Below are positions 21,301-28,780 of a stretch of 64,000 nt of DNA, in pieces (within the stretch, counting starts at the first letter, position 1; each line of letters starts with the position of its first letter). The stretch comes from Exiguobacterium aurantiacum. Lineage in GTDB: Bacteria > Bacillota > Bacilli > Exiguobacteriales > Exiguobacteriaceae. The translations under genes were made by a program, and so were the position numbers. The notes below the pieces were generated by a model that saw only the letters and a program-made list of their open reading frames with translations, made no database searches and was not told the origin of the DNA. Location of the stretch: positions 248,001 to 312,000 of the forward strand of contig NZ_MKXO01000002.1 in the NCBI RefSeq assembly GCF_001766415.1, read 5' to 3'.

Positions 21301-21332
21301 AGTATAACAAAAAGTGAATGAACAGTCATTCA
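21301..21332 (-). promoter_or_regulatory. FadR-type operator and promoter of the fadF-like gene
   Basis: The 18-base palindrome TGAATGAACAGTCATTCA (21315-21332) matches the B. subtilis FadR box, TGAATGA-N4-TCATTCA. On the minus strand it covers the -35 region, with a -10 TATACT at 21306-21301. Binding of the repressor would block transcription until long-chain acyl-CoA is present. Confidence 0.75.
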
Positions 21333-21346
21333 TTTTCTTGTTGGAA

Positions 21347-22063
21347 TCAAAAGTCGAGCACATGCTTCAAGAACAACAAGATGCCGCCGTAGCCAAAAAC
21401 GGCGAGCACGAACGTCCGGAAGTGGAGGTTGCGGTCGGCCGGCAGCTCGAACTTGACGATATTGAGGATCATCGCCCCGGCGACGAACGCGAACAGGAGC
21501 GCCTCGACGTGCGTCGCGAGATCGATGAAACGGGCGAACAAGCCGCCAACGAGAATCCCGCCGCTCAAAAAATAACGGCCTTGCGTCAAATAACGTTCCC
21601 CGTAGTGACGGTACAAGTCGTGTCCGACAGCGAGAAAATGGACACCGAGCGCGGTCGCATAAAAACTACGTGCCACAAACGTGACCGATGTCGCCGTGAC
21701 GACGTAAGCCGAGAACGACATGTATGCCGTCAGAAGCGTCACTTGAAGCCAATACGATACGGTGCGGTCGATCGTCTCGTCTTGAAAGTACGGTGTCCGC
21801 ACGAACCGCATCGTCCCGTAGAAGACGGTGAAGCCGAGCAGACTGACGACGTAAATCTCTGACGGCAAGGCAAGGTCGAGCCAGTTGACTCGAAGCGTAT
21901 CTTGGCGCTTGTTGAGAGATGGTAACAGATACATGAAAAAATACGTGATGGCGATCCCGCTCGAAAATGAGAACCATTTTTTAGACGGTACCCGGTCGCG
22001 TGGAAACAAATAAATCCCAAAGAAATTGATGAGCACTAAATACACGACAATCCAGTTCGCCAT
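21347..22063 (-). CDS. Polytopic membrane protein, unknown
   Basis: 238 residues, nearly all hydrophobic, with about seven predicted membrane spans. Blocks such as SSGIAITYFFMYLLPSL near residue 33 and LLFAFVAGAMILNIVKFELP near residue 190 recall membrane proteins distantly like ZIP transporters, but no metal-binding motif is seen. The start ATG follows AAAGGGTGACATGGG. It is 6 bases downstream of a GNAT gene, so the two form an operon. Function unknown. Confidence 0.72.
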   Translation of the reverse strand: MANWIVVYLVLINFFGIYLFPRDRVPSKKWFSFSSGIAITYFFMYLLPSLNKRQDTLRVNWLDLALPSEIYVVSLLGFTVFYGTMRFVRTPYFQDETIDRTVSYWLQVTLLTAYMSFSAYVVTATSVTFVARSFYATALGVHFLAVGHDLYRHYGERYLTQGRYFLSGGILVGGLFARFIDLATHVEALLFAFVAGAMILNIVKFELPADRNLHFRTFVLAVFGYGGILLFLKHVLDF

Positions 22064-22069
22064 CCCATG

Positions 22070-22588
22070 TCACCCTTTCAGTTCAATCCAAAATCGCTCG
22101 ACGACGGTTCCATCTTCTTCGGTATACGGTGTGTCGGCGACACCCCCGTTGTTCAAAATGACTTGGCGAGAGGCGACGTTCTCTCGGTCACACGTGATGA
22201 GCGCCCGCTCAATCCCGAGTTCCTTCGCTTTCTCGAGCGCGAGACGTAGCTGTTCTGTCGCCAAACCGCGTCCGCGCGCACTCGGCTTGATGCCGTAGCC
22301 GATATGTCCCCCGAAGTTCAACAGGTGGGCGTTTAACTCATGGCGAATATTCGCCGCCCCGAGCAACTCGTCCCCGTCCGTCAACCAATACGTCGTGCTC
22401 GGCACCCAACCGTCCTCAATCTTTTCACGGTCTTCTGCGTCAAGTAGTCGTTTGACGTAGGCGTCAAAATCGCTTGTATCTTTATTAATCGTCGTCGGGA
22501 CGATGTTGCTTCCGTCCTCTTTCCATTCGCTTAACAGGGCAAGAACTTGGTCTTGCTGTTCGACTGACGTCTTCACGAGCCGTAACAT
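22070..22588 (-). CDS. GNAT acetyltransferase
   Basis: 172 residues. The acetyl-CoA loop is in GHIGYGIKPSARGRGLATEQLRLAL (R-G-x-G-L-A), preceded by TYWLTDGDELLGAANIRHEL and followed by ALITCDRENVASRQVILNNGGV. These are the usual GNAT motifs of the small-molecule branch. Substrate unknown. The ATG follows a GGGGGAAATGCT ribosome site. It lies directly upstream of the membrane protein gene (6-base gap). Confidence 0.87.
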   Translation of the reverse strand: MLRLVKTSVEQQDQVLALLSEWKEDGSNIVPTTINKDTSDFDAYVKRLLDAEDREKIEDGWVPSTTYWLTDGDELLGAANIRHELNAHLLNFGGHIGYGIKPSARGRGLATEQLRLALEKAKELGIERALITCDRENVASRQVILNNGGVADTPYTEEDGTVVERFWIELKG

Positions 22589-22634
22589 AGCATTTCCCCC
22601 TAATTATATGTATAGAAAAGACCGCAATGCGGCC

Positions 22635-23063
22635 TTAGTCTTCGAGTCCTAATCGTTTTGGCATCACGGGTGCGAGTTGTCTCGCTTCGTCTAAGCGACC
22701 GGCTTCGACGAGTGTGTGGAACCGCAAGAATTCCTCATGCTCAGCGTCACCGATTGCCGCCAAGTAGTCGATATAGCGGTCGTACACCGATTTATCTTCC
22801 GATCGCGCCTCGATCAACGCGATATAGAGCCGGACCGTGTCTTCTCCGTACAGGAGCGGGAACTCGTCGTTCAATTGGAGCAACTTGTCGACCGCGTCCA
22901 TATCGACGCCGGTCTCATTGTCATAATGACCGATGACTTGTTCGGCATGGTCTTCGAGGCGGCCTCGCCATTCCTCATACTCTTCCTCGTTCGTCTCGAG
23001 CATCTCGAACCAATCCTCGTTCAACATTTCTTCAATTTTTTTCACACGTTCTGTAAAATTCAT
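22635..23063 (-). CDS. Acidic soluble protein, unknown
   Basis: 142 residues, strongly acidic and predicted mostly helical, with no signal peptide or membrane segment. I recognise no family. The C-terminal half (YIDYLAAIGDAEHEEFLRFH then LVEAGRLDEARQLAP) looks like a short helical-repeat fold. Its start codon overlaps the stop of the DUF1934 gene as ATGA, so the two are translationally coupled. Confidence 0.7.
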   Translation of the reverse strand: MNFTERVKKIEEMLNEDWFEMLETNEEEYEEWRGRLEDHAEQVIGHYDNETGVDMDAVDKLLQLNDEFPLLYGEDTVRLYIALIEARSEDKSVYDRYIDYLAAIGDAEHEEFLRFHTLVEAGRLDEARQLAPVMPKRLGLED

Positions 23064-23479
23064 GTCGTTTCTCCTCCTTCAAACGTCCAAGCGACGTCGA
23101 CTTCATAGTCGCCCGCCAAGTCGTCGTTCATTGCCAACTCGTAATGGAAACGGCAGCGGCCGTCCCGGACATCGAGCCGCACCGTTGTCGTCGCCATCGT
23201 CATCGACATATATGGATTTTTGTATAGGCTTTGTGTCAGCCGTCCTTCAATGAAGGAATGGTTCATCTCGATCGGTCCTTTACAGATGAGGGCGAGCCGC
23301 CCAGTCGTATATTTCAACGTCGTCGGTACGATGCCGTCCTCACGCTCTTGGTCGAACGTCAAGATGAAGCCGGTCTTTAATTCATAGTAGAGACCGTCGG
23401 CATGGAGCTCGATCGGTTCATCGACCTCACTGACTTTCGTCGTCTGCCGGACACGGACCCGTCGTGGTTCAATTGCCAT
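23060..23479 (-). CDS. DUF1934 (YwiB-like) beta-barrel protein
   Basis: 139 residues, predicted all-beta, of the calycin-like DUF1934 family (B. subtilis YwiB). The typical pattern is visible: N-terminal VRVRQTTKV, YYELKTGFILTFDQE, TTLKYTTGRLALICKGPIEM with the conserved glycine-proline turn, and GRLTQSLYKNPYMSMTMAT. Its function is unknown. It overlaps the next gene by 4 bases. In B. subtilis ywiB lies by argS; that gene is not here. Confidence 0.82.
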   Translation of the reverse strand: MAIEPRRVRVRQTTKVSEVDEPIELHADGLYYELKTGFILTFDQEREDGIVPTTLKYTTGRLALICKGPIEMNHSFIEGRLTQSLYKNPYMSMTMATTTVRLDVRDGRCRFHYELAMNDDLAGDYEVDVAWTFEGGETT

Positions 23480-23576
23480 GGTGATTCCCCTTTCCGCTGT
23501 CTCATCGTACCATATCTCCTAAACGGTCCGGAATCGCTAACTTTTTCTTTCCCGGTTCGCGCGCGCCTCACACTAC

Positions 23577-23603
23577 AAAAAAGACAGGGTTTCCCCTGTC
23601 TTT
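23577..23603 (-). terminator. Terminator of the GH13 glucosidase gene
   Basis: AAAGACAGGG pairs with CCCTGTCTTT around GAAA and is followed on the minus strand by T residues. Confidence 0.88.
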
Positions 23604-23606
23604 GAG

Positions 23607-25310
23607 TCAGCTCAACTTGTAGACGCGTCCTTCGAACGGCTTCAAGTGGAGGAGCATCGTCTCATCATGCGCGTCGAGCGGCATGTTCTTCAAGACGACG
23701 TCGTCTGAACGAAGCATGATATCCGTCGCGAAGATCGCTTCTTTGCCCGTCAAGTTCGACATGACGAGGTATTGCGTGTCACCGAGCGTACGTGTGTAGG
23801 CGTAAATCTCCGGATGTTCCGGCAAGACGATATCGTACTTGCCGTAGACGAACGTCTCGTCGTCTTTACGGAGACGGATCATCTCTTTATAGAAGTTGAG
23901 GATCGAATCCTCGTCCTCGAGCTGCGCGTCGACGTTGATATCCGGATAGTTCGGGTTGATGCCGAACCACGGTTTCTCGGCGAACGTGAAGCCGGCATTC
24001 GCGGCGTCGCTCCATTGCATTGGCGTCCGTGTGTTGTCACGCGACGAGTTCCACGTGATCTCCATCATCTCTTCATGGCTCTTGCCGTGCTCACGTCCGA
24101 TATAGTAACGGTTACGTGTCGCGATGTCGTCGTACTGGTCGATCGAATCGAACTTCACGTTCGTCATCCCGATCTCTTGGCCTTGATAGATGAACGGTGT
24201 CCCTTGCATGAGGAAATACATCATCGCGATCGACTTGGCGCTCTCTTTCCAGTAACGCTCATCGTCGCCCCATGACGACACGGTCCGTGTCTGGTCGTGG
24301 TTCTCGACATACAAGGCGTTCCAGCCGTCTGCCTCGAGGCCTTTTTGCCATTTCGTCAAGACGTTTTTCAAATGGACGACGTCGAGTTTCGACTCGGCGT
24401 CTTCACGCCAAAGACCCATATGCTCGAATTGGAACACCATGTTCATCTTGCCGTCCTTCTCACCGACCCAAAGGTGGGCGTCGTCAGGCGAGACGCCGTT
24501 CGCTTCACCGACCGTCATGATGTCGTGTTTGTTGAACGTCTCGTCACGGAGTTCTTCCAGGTAGCCGTGGATACCGTCGACGTTCATGTGCATCTCGAAC
24601 GACGGCACGAAGTCGAGGCCTTCCGGATTCGGAAGATCGCCGAACGACGGGTGTTTACGGATATGGCTGATGGCGTCGACGCGGAAACCGTCGATGCCTT
24701 TGTCGAGCCACCAATTGATCATGTTGTAGATCGTCTGGCGCATCTTAGCGTTCTCCCAGTTGAGGTCCGGCTGTTTCTTCGAGAAGACGTGCAAGAAATA
24801 CTGTTCGGTCGTCTCGTCGAACTCCCAAGCCGAGCCGCCAAAGATCGACTCCCAGTTGTTCGGCTTCGAACCGTCGGGCTTCCCGTCGCGCCAAATGTAC
24901 CAGTCACGCTTCGGATTGTCTTTCGAGCTCTTCGATTCGATGAACCACGGGTGCTCGTCTGACGTGTGGTTGACGACGAGGTCCAAGAGCAGCTTCATGC
25001 CGCGCGCATGGACTTCTTCCAAGAGACGGTCAAAGTCTGCCATCGTCCCGAACTCGTCCATGATGTCCTCATAGTCACTAATGTCATAACCGTTGTCGTC
25101 GTTCGGCGACTTGTACATCGGGCAAATCCAGATGACGTCGACGCCGAGGTCTTTCAAATAATCGAGTTTGTCGATGATGCCTTGAATGTCACCGATCCCG
25201 TCCCCGTTCGCGTCGTAAAAACTGCGCGGATAGATTTGATAGGCGACGGCTTCTTTCCACCAATTTCGTTTTAAAGTTTTTGTCTGTTGGTCACGTTGTA
25301 AAAGTTGCAT
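23607..25310 (-). CDS. Alpha-glucosidase / oligo-1,6-glucosidase, GH13
   Basis: Cytoplasmic hydrolase of isomaltose- or sucrose-type oligosaccharides. 567 residues (family about 560). The GH13 regions are all present: LLLDLVVNHTSDEHPWF, GFRVDAISHI (nucleophile Asp), MTVGEANGVSPDD (acid-base Glu), and YVENHDQTRTVSSWGDD. VNHTSDEHPWF and the Gln-Pro-Asp-Leu-Asn-Trp stretch fit the MalL group; a valine before the catalytic region that would mark pure oligo-1,6 specificity cannot be checked by eye. The ATG at 25310 has only a distant site (AAGGGAG, 12 bases). No transporter genes adjoin it. Confidence 0.88.
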   Translation of the reverse strand: MQLLQRDQQTKTLKRNWWKEAVAYQIYPRSFYDANGDGIGDIQGIIDKLDYLKDLGVDVIWICPMYKSPNDDNGYDISDYEDIMDEFGTMADFDRLLEEVHARGMKLLLDLVVNHTSDEHPWFIESKSSKDNPKRDWYIWRDGKPDGSKPNNWESIFGGSAWEFDETTEQYFLHVFSKKQPDLNWENAKMRQTIYNMINWWLDKGIDGFRVDAISHIRKHPSFGDLPNPEGLDFVPSFEMHMNVDGIHGYLEELRDETFNKHDIMTVGEANGVSPDDAHLWVGEKDGKMNMVFQFEHMGLWREDAESKLDVVHLKNVLTKWQKGLEADGWNALYVENHDQTRTVSSWGDDERYWKESAKSIAMMYFLMQGTPFIYQGQEIGMTNVKFDSIDQYDDIATRNRYYIGREHGKSHEEMMEITWNSSRDNTRTPMQWSDAANAGFTFAEKPWFGINPNYPDINVDAQLEDEDSILNFYKEMIRLRKDDETFVYGKYDIVLPEHPEIYAYTRTLGDTQYLVMSNLTGKEAIFATDIMLRSDDVVLKNMPLDAHDETMLLHLKPFEGRVYKLS

Positions 25311-25401
25311 ATCTCAATAAGACTCCCTTGTCTCTAAACTCACTGCGCATCCTATATACTTATCCTAATATCAGTGCTATTTTTTTCTTCTTACGGTTAG
25401 C

Positions 25402-25413
25402 GCAATCGTTTGC
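25402..25413 (-). promoter_or_regulatory. LacI-family/CcpA-type operator upstream of the GH13 gene
   Basis: The near-palindrome GCAAACGATTGC (minus strand, 25413-25402), extended as TGCAAACGATTGCG, fits both the cre pattern and the operators of MalR-type LacI regulators. It lies 90 bases before the coding start. Which regulator uses it is not known. Confidence 0.5.
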
Positions 25414-25531
25414 ACGATTACAGTAAGTTTATCTTACCAAAAATCATTCGCCGACACAAAGAAGTTTTAAATAGCTTGCTCACCGTGTACCCTACACGAT
25501 TTGAAAACCAATTGAAAGCGAGGCGACTCAT

Positions 25532-25993
25532 ATGATTCGTTTGGCCACCGTGTCCGACATATCTCCCATCGATACGCTTATTTTAACGAAAGCGATGGAG
25601 TTTAAAGCTGCCGGCAAAACGCAATGGCAAAAATATTTAGAGCCGAGTCGGACCGATACTGTGACGTATGACGTCACGAACGGGACGGTGTACGTATATG
25701 AAGAGAACGACACCATCATCGGGGCGGTCAGTCTGATCCCGCCGACGTCGTGGGATGAGAACTTATGGAACGACGCCGACACGGCCGTCTACGTGCATCG
25801 CCTCGTCGTCGACTCACGTCATAAAGGAAAACAGATTGGTTCCCAATTGATGCGTCAGGCAGTGGCCGGGTCAAAACGGATCCGGCTCGACTGTGTCGCG
25901 ACGAACGGATTTTTGAACGACTATTATCTTCGCTTCGGCTTCAGCTACGTCGGCGAACGCGACGGTTTTTCCTTATTTGAAAAACAAGCTTGA
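25532..25993 (+). CDS. GNAT acetyltransferase
   Basis: 153 residues. VYVYEENDTIIGAVSLIPP is the beta2-beta4 region, and VYVHRLVVDSRHKGKQIGSQLMRQAV the acetyl-CoA loop (H-K-G-K-Q-I-G). LDCVATNGFLNDYYLRFGFSYVG is the standard C-terminal part with the F-G-F turn. Substrate unknown. The ATG follows GAAAGCGAGGCGACTCAT. It stands alone, before the MerR-like remnant. Confidence 0.87.
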   Translation: MIRLATVSDISPIDTLILTKAMEFKAAGKTQWQKYLEPSRTDTVTYDVTNGTVYVYEENDTIIGAVSLIPPTSWDENLWNDADTAVYVHRLVVDSRHKGKQIGSQLMRQAVAGSKRIRLDCVATNGFLNDYYLRFGFSYVGERDGFSLFEKQA

Positions 25994-26035
25994 CGTGACG
26001 TCACGCTTTACGCTGAATTCAAGGAGGTGAGGCTT

Positions 26036-26161
26036 ATGTATTCGATTCAGCAGCTCGCGAAGCTCGCCGGGACGACGGTTATCCTCTCTATGCGAAACGG
26101 GACGTACGATTCTGTTCTAGCAGTCGCTCGACGCAATCCAACATTACTGCATCAAAAATAG
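26036..26161 (+). pseudogene. Remnant of a MerR-type regulator, or a 41-residue peptide
   Basis: A very good ribosome site (AAGGAGGTGAGGCTT) precedes an ATG whose frame starts MYSIQQLAKLAGTT, the typical first helix-turn-helix of MerR regulators. The next expected stretch (R-T-L-R-Y-Y-D) is missing. In another frame the following bases read GYPLYAKRDVRF, like the MerR segment after the turn (G-Y-R-x-Y-x-x-x-D-V). This fits a MerR gene that has suffered an internal deletion and frameshift. The current frame ends after 41 codons. It could still encode a short peptide. Confidence 0.45.
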
Positions 26162-26164
26162 CTG

Positions 26165-26194
26165 AAAGGCCAAAGCGAGCTCGCTTTGGCCTTT
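26165..26194. terminator. Bidirectional palindromic terminator
   Basis: A perfect 30-base palindrome, AAAGGCCAAAGCGAG followed by its complement, ends the polysaccharide operon on the minus strand and the MerR remnant on the plus strand. Confidence 0.85.
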
Positions 26195-26846
26195 ACTCTG
26201 CCGTCCGTCGATCATATACGCCCTCTTCGAGCATCGATTCAATTTGACGACGCAAAAGCGGCAGAGCCGTCACAAGTTGAAGATAAGGATACGTCGCAAA
26301 GTTATCGGTGCCACCGACATAAAGGACGGACCGGTCGAGTACAGTCCAGCCTCTGTCGCCCCATTGTTCGATTCTCACTTCACAGACGTCAGGCTTAGCG
26401 CGAAACGCCCAGTAAGCTTCAAGTTGTCCTTTGGCCATCGAAGGGCTGACCGTTAAAATCGGACAGTCAAGACGGTGCAGTCGGCTCATGTCGACGGGTC
26501 CGGTCTCGTGCAAGATCACGAGTTGTGGTTGTAAGCGATCAAGCCACATCATCGTTCGTGCGTCATTCAGTGACGTGACACGCAACAGATGATGCGATGG
26601 GATCGGATTGTCGTTCAGCGGATAACGTGCTTGTAACTCTCGGACGCGCTGACGACTGAATCGGCACATGAGCGGTGACATAAAGCGAACGTATGATTGA
26701 CGCATCCACTCGTTGATCGAGTCGGGCCGCACTTCAGCCGGACCGTCTTCTTTGATCACATGGGTCACCCCGAGATTCCGGATCGCCTGGTACACATAAG
26801 TCGAAGTCGGATCCTCGCCGATACATAAGACGATCGGACGCGTCAT
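26193..26846 (-). CDS. Formyltransferase-like protein of the polysaccharide locus, active site altered
   Basis: 217 residues. The layout recalls methionyl-tRNA/sugar formyltransferases: an N-terminal Rossmann-like start (IVLCIGEDPTSTYVYQAI), then PQLVILHETGPVDMSRL, PILTVSPSMAKGQLEAYWAF and a closing VRIEQWGDRGWTVLD. In true formyltransferases the third block reads N-x-H-P-G-x-x-P and the fourth contains a catalytic Asp; here the His-Pro-Gly triad is absent (TVSPSM). It may be a structural or binding homologue. Its ATG overlaps the ancestral stop of the upstream repeat gene (ATGA). It is the last gene of the operon. Family assignment is tentative. Confidence 0.5.
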   Translation of the reverse strand: MTRPIVLCIGEDPTSTYVYQAIRNLGVTHVIKEDGPAEVRPDSINEWMRQSYVRFMSPLMCRFSRQRVRELQARYPLNDNPIPSHHLLRVTSLNDARTMMWLDRLQPQLVILHETGPVDMSRLHRLDCPILTVSPSMAKGQLEAYWAFRAKPDVCEVRIEQWGDRGWTVLDRSVLYVGGTDNFATYPYLQLVTALPLLRRQIESMLEEGVYDRRTAE

Positions 26847-26919
26847 AAGCCCTCCTTCCCTCTCTTTGAAGCGTCATCGTCTGTCTGGTCTGTAAATTCT
26901 GGCCCCATCGCCGAAAGTG

Positions 26920-27621
26920 CTATGTCAAAAGAACCGAACATCTGTTGGATATCTTTAAGCGCCGGTCCTTTCCCGTCTTTTTTTGCCATATTTCATAACC
27001 CCATGGCGAGAGGACGGCCAAATCCTCACTCGCTTCTTTCAACGCCGATAGAATATCTTGTTCCGTGAACGCTTTACGCGTCGACAATCCGATTTCTTCA
27101 AGTGCTTGCGTCCAAGACCCGAAGCGCCGAACGACTTTTGTGATACTCGGACGTTGGTTCGCTTTCGCCCATTTCGCATACGTCGTTGAATTAAATGGTT
27201 CGATTTCATCGCTCGCATCGAGCAACGCTTGAATAATTTCAATCTTTTGGTCTTTTGCCATCATCCCGAGTAGATCGGCCTCAATCAATGCGACCTTCCA
27301 AGACCCAAACTGGATGACAACTTCCGTGAGCGTCGGAGCATCATGGTCATGCGCCCATTTTCGGTAATCGGCACTACTGATCGAGCCAAGATCCTTCGCT
27401 GCCCGGCGAAGCGTTCGCAACATTTCCGACTTCGTGAAACGCGGCATCTGGTTTTCAAACCCGACGAGCCGCAGCACGTTCGCCCACGAACCATACACCT
27501 CTAACAGTTCGAGTACGGTCGGTCCGCCGTTCGCTTGTTGCCATTGCTGGTACATATGGATTGTGAGACGACCGTCATCGGCGGCCGTCCTCAACTGGTG
27601 AATCACTTGTTTCTCTTCCAT
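26920..27621 (-). CDS. HNR-repeat (homing endonuclease associated repeat) protein, frameshifted near the 3' end
   Basis: 233 residues in the present frame, built of tandem repeats of 55-60 residues. Each has a helix, then Y-x-x-W/K-W, a Pro, and ends in a GSW motif: VYGSWANVL, QFGSWKVAL, RFGSWTQAL. This is the pattern of the DNA-binding-like HNR repeat found with homing endonucleases, but no nuclease domain is present. After IWQKK a run of seven A (minus strand, 26984-26978) shifts the frame and the protein stops at 26920. With one more A the fourth repeat is completed (KGPALKDIQQMFGSFDIAL) and the frame runs to 26843, overlapping the next ATG. The start at 27621 follows GGGGGAGGCGGC. Confidence 0.7.
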   Translation of the reverse strand: MEEKQVIHQLRTAADDGRLTIHMYQQWQQANGGPTVLELLEVYGSWANVLRLVGFENQMPRFTKSEMLRTLRRAAKDLGSISSADYRKWAHDHDAPTLTEVVIQFGSWKVALIEADLLGMMAKDQKIEIIQALLDASDEIEPFNSTTYAKWAKANQRPSITKVVRRFGSWTQALEEIGLSTRKAFTEQDILSALKEASEDLAVLSPWGYEIWQKKTGKDRRLKISNRCSVLLT

Positions 27622-27649
27622 GCCGCCTCCCCCTTTTATATGCGACGAC

Positions 27650-28780
27650 TCATCCCACTTCACGAGCGCTAATTTGCGCAAATAAATTGATTTGCCGTGT
27701 CAAAATTTTCGATTCATCGAACCGTTCCTCGACGACTTCGCGACCTCGGCGACCGTATGATTCGATCCGATCTGAATGCTCGATGAACGACTCCATCGCC
27801 TCCGCGAGCGCTTGCGGACAGGCCACCGGGACGAGGTATCCCGTCTCTCCGTCAATGACTTCTTCTCGACAACCGCGGATGTTGGTCGCGATGACCGGAA
27901 GACCTGACGCCATCGCCTCTAAAATGGAACGGGGGAGCCCTTCCCGATAAGACGGTAACAGAAAGACGTCATGACGGTTGAACAAAGACGGGGTGTCTAT
28001 GACGTATCCGACGTAATGAACGTTCGGATTGTCTACCAAGTGAGCTTCAACGAGTTTGGCGGTCTCTTGATCCCGCTCATTCGACAGCAACTCTCCGGCA
28101 ATCGTGAGTGTCGCTCCCGGATGACGCGCAGACACTTCCTGAAACGCCTCGAGTAGATCGAGGATCCCCTTTTCTTTGACGAGGCGACCGACGAACAGAA
28201 ACTTTAACTGCTTCGGGTCAACTGTTTTTTCAAGCGGTTGGAATCGAGTCAAATCAATCCCGTTCCCGAGATGAAGCAGACGGTCATCGCTTTTAAATTG
28301 TCGGGTCTTGGCGAGCGAATAATCTTCCTCACTTTGGAGCAGCAGCCAGTCGGTCGCGAGTGCGGCAAGCGATTTTTCGAGCCAAAACACGAGTTCATAG
28401 GCGACCCGGCTCATCCGTTCATGGAAGTAAAAGCCATGGGCCGTGTACAGAATGTGTGGGGTGCGGGCGATTCGGGCCGCAACCCGTCCGAGCGCGGCCG
28501 CAACCGGCGTATGGACATGGATCGCGTCATACTTCTCCCGTCTGAGCAAGGCAACGAGCCCTTGAATCGTCTGCACGTTCCGCTTCGGATGGAATTTGCG
28601 ATCGATAGGCAGCGTATGGATGACCCAACCTTCCGACCGCAACCGGTCCGTCCGGTCACCGTAGGCACAGGCGACATCGACTTGGTGCCCTTCGGCTTTC
28701 AGCGACTCGATGAGCGGACGCAACAGGACGTCAGCGGTCACGTCGACCGCGCAGAATTGAAGGATCTTTAAAGGCGCCAT
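27650..28780 (-). CDS. Glycosyltransferase family 4
   Basis: GT-B fold transferase of 376 residues acting in the cytoplasm on a lipid-linked glycan. The N-terminal half has ILQFCAVDVTADVLLRPLIE and YDAIHVHTPVAAALGRVAAR, ILYTAHGFYFHERM; the C-terminal half has FLFVGRLVKEKGILDLLEAF and the E-x7-E motif in LPSYREGLPRSILEAMASGLPVIATNI. It resembles EpsD/CapM-type transferases. The acceptor and sugar are unknown. ATG at 28780 follows GAGGAGGTCCACTT. Its start overlaps the upstream dehydrogenase gene by 13 bases. Confidence 0.92.
   Translation of the reverse strand: MAPLKILQFCAVDVTADVLLRPLIESLKAEGHQVDVACAYGDRTDRLRSEGWVIHTLPIDRKFHPKRNVQTIQGLVALLRREKYDAIHVHTPVAAALGRVAARIARTPHILYTAHGFYFHERMSRVAYELVFWLEKSLAALATDWLLLQSEEDYSLAKTRQFKSDDRLLHLGNGIDLTRFQPLEKTVDPKQLKFLFVGRLVKEKGILDLLEAFQEVSARHPGATLTIAGELLSNERDQETAKLVEAHLVDNPNVHYVGYVIDTPSLFNRHDVFLLPSYREGLPRSILEAMASGLPVIATNIRGCREEVIDGETGYLVPVACPQALAEAMESFIEHSDRIESYGRRGREVVEERFDESKILTRQINLFAQISAREVG

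Noticed and set aside
24297-24962. Open frame of 221 codons opposite the GH13 gene
   Set aside because: Antisense shadow of a strongly supported glucosidase gene, no ribosome site or family resemblance.
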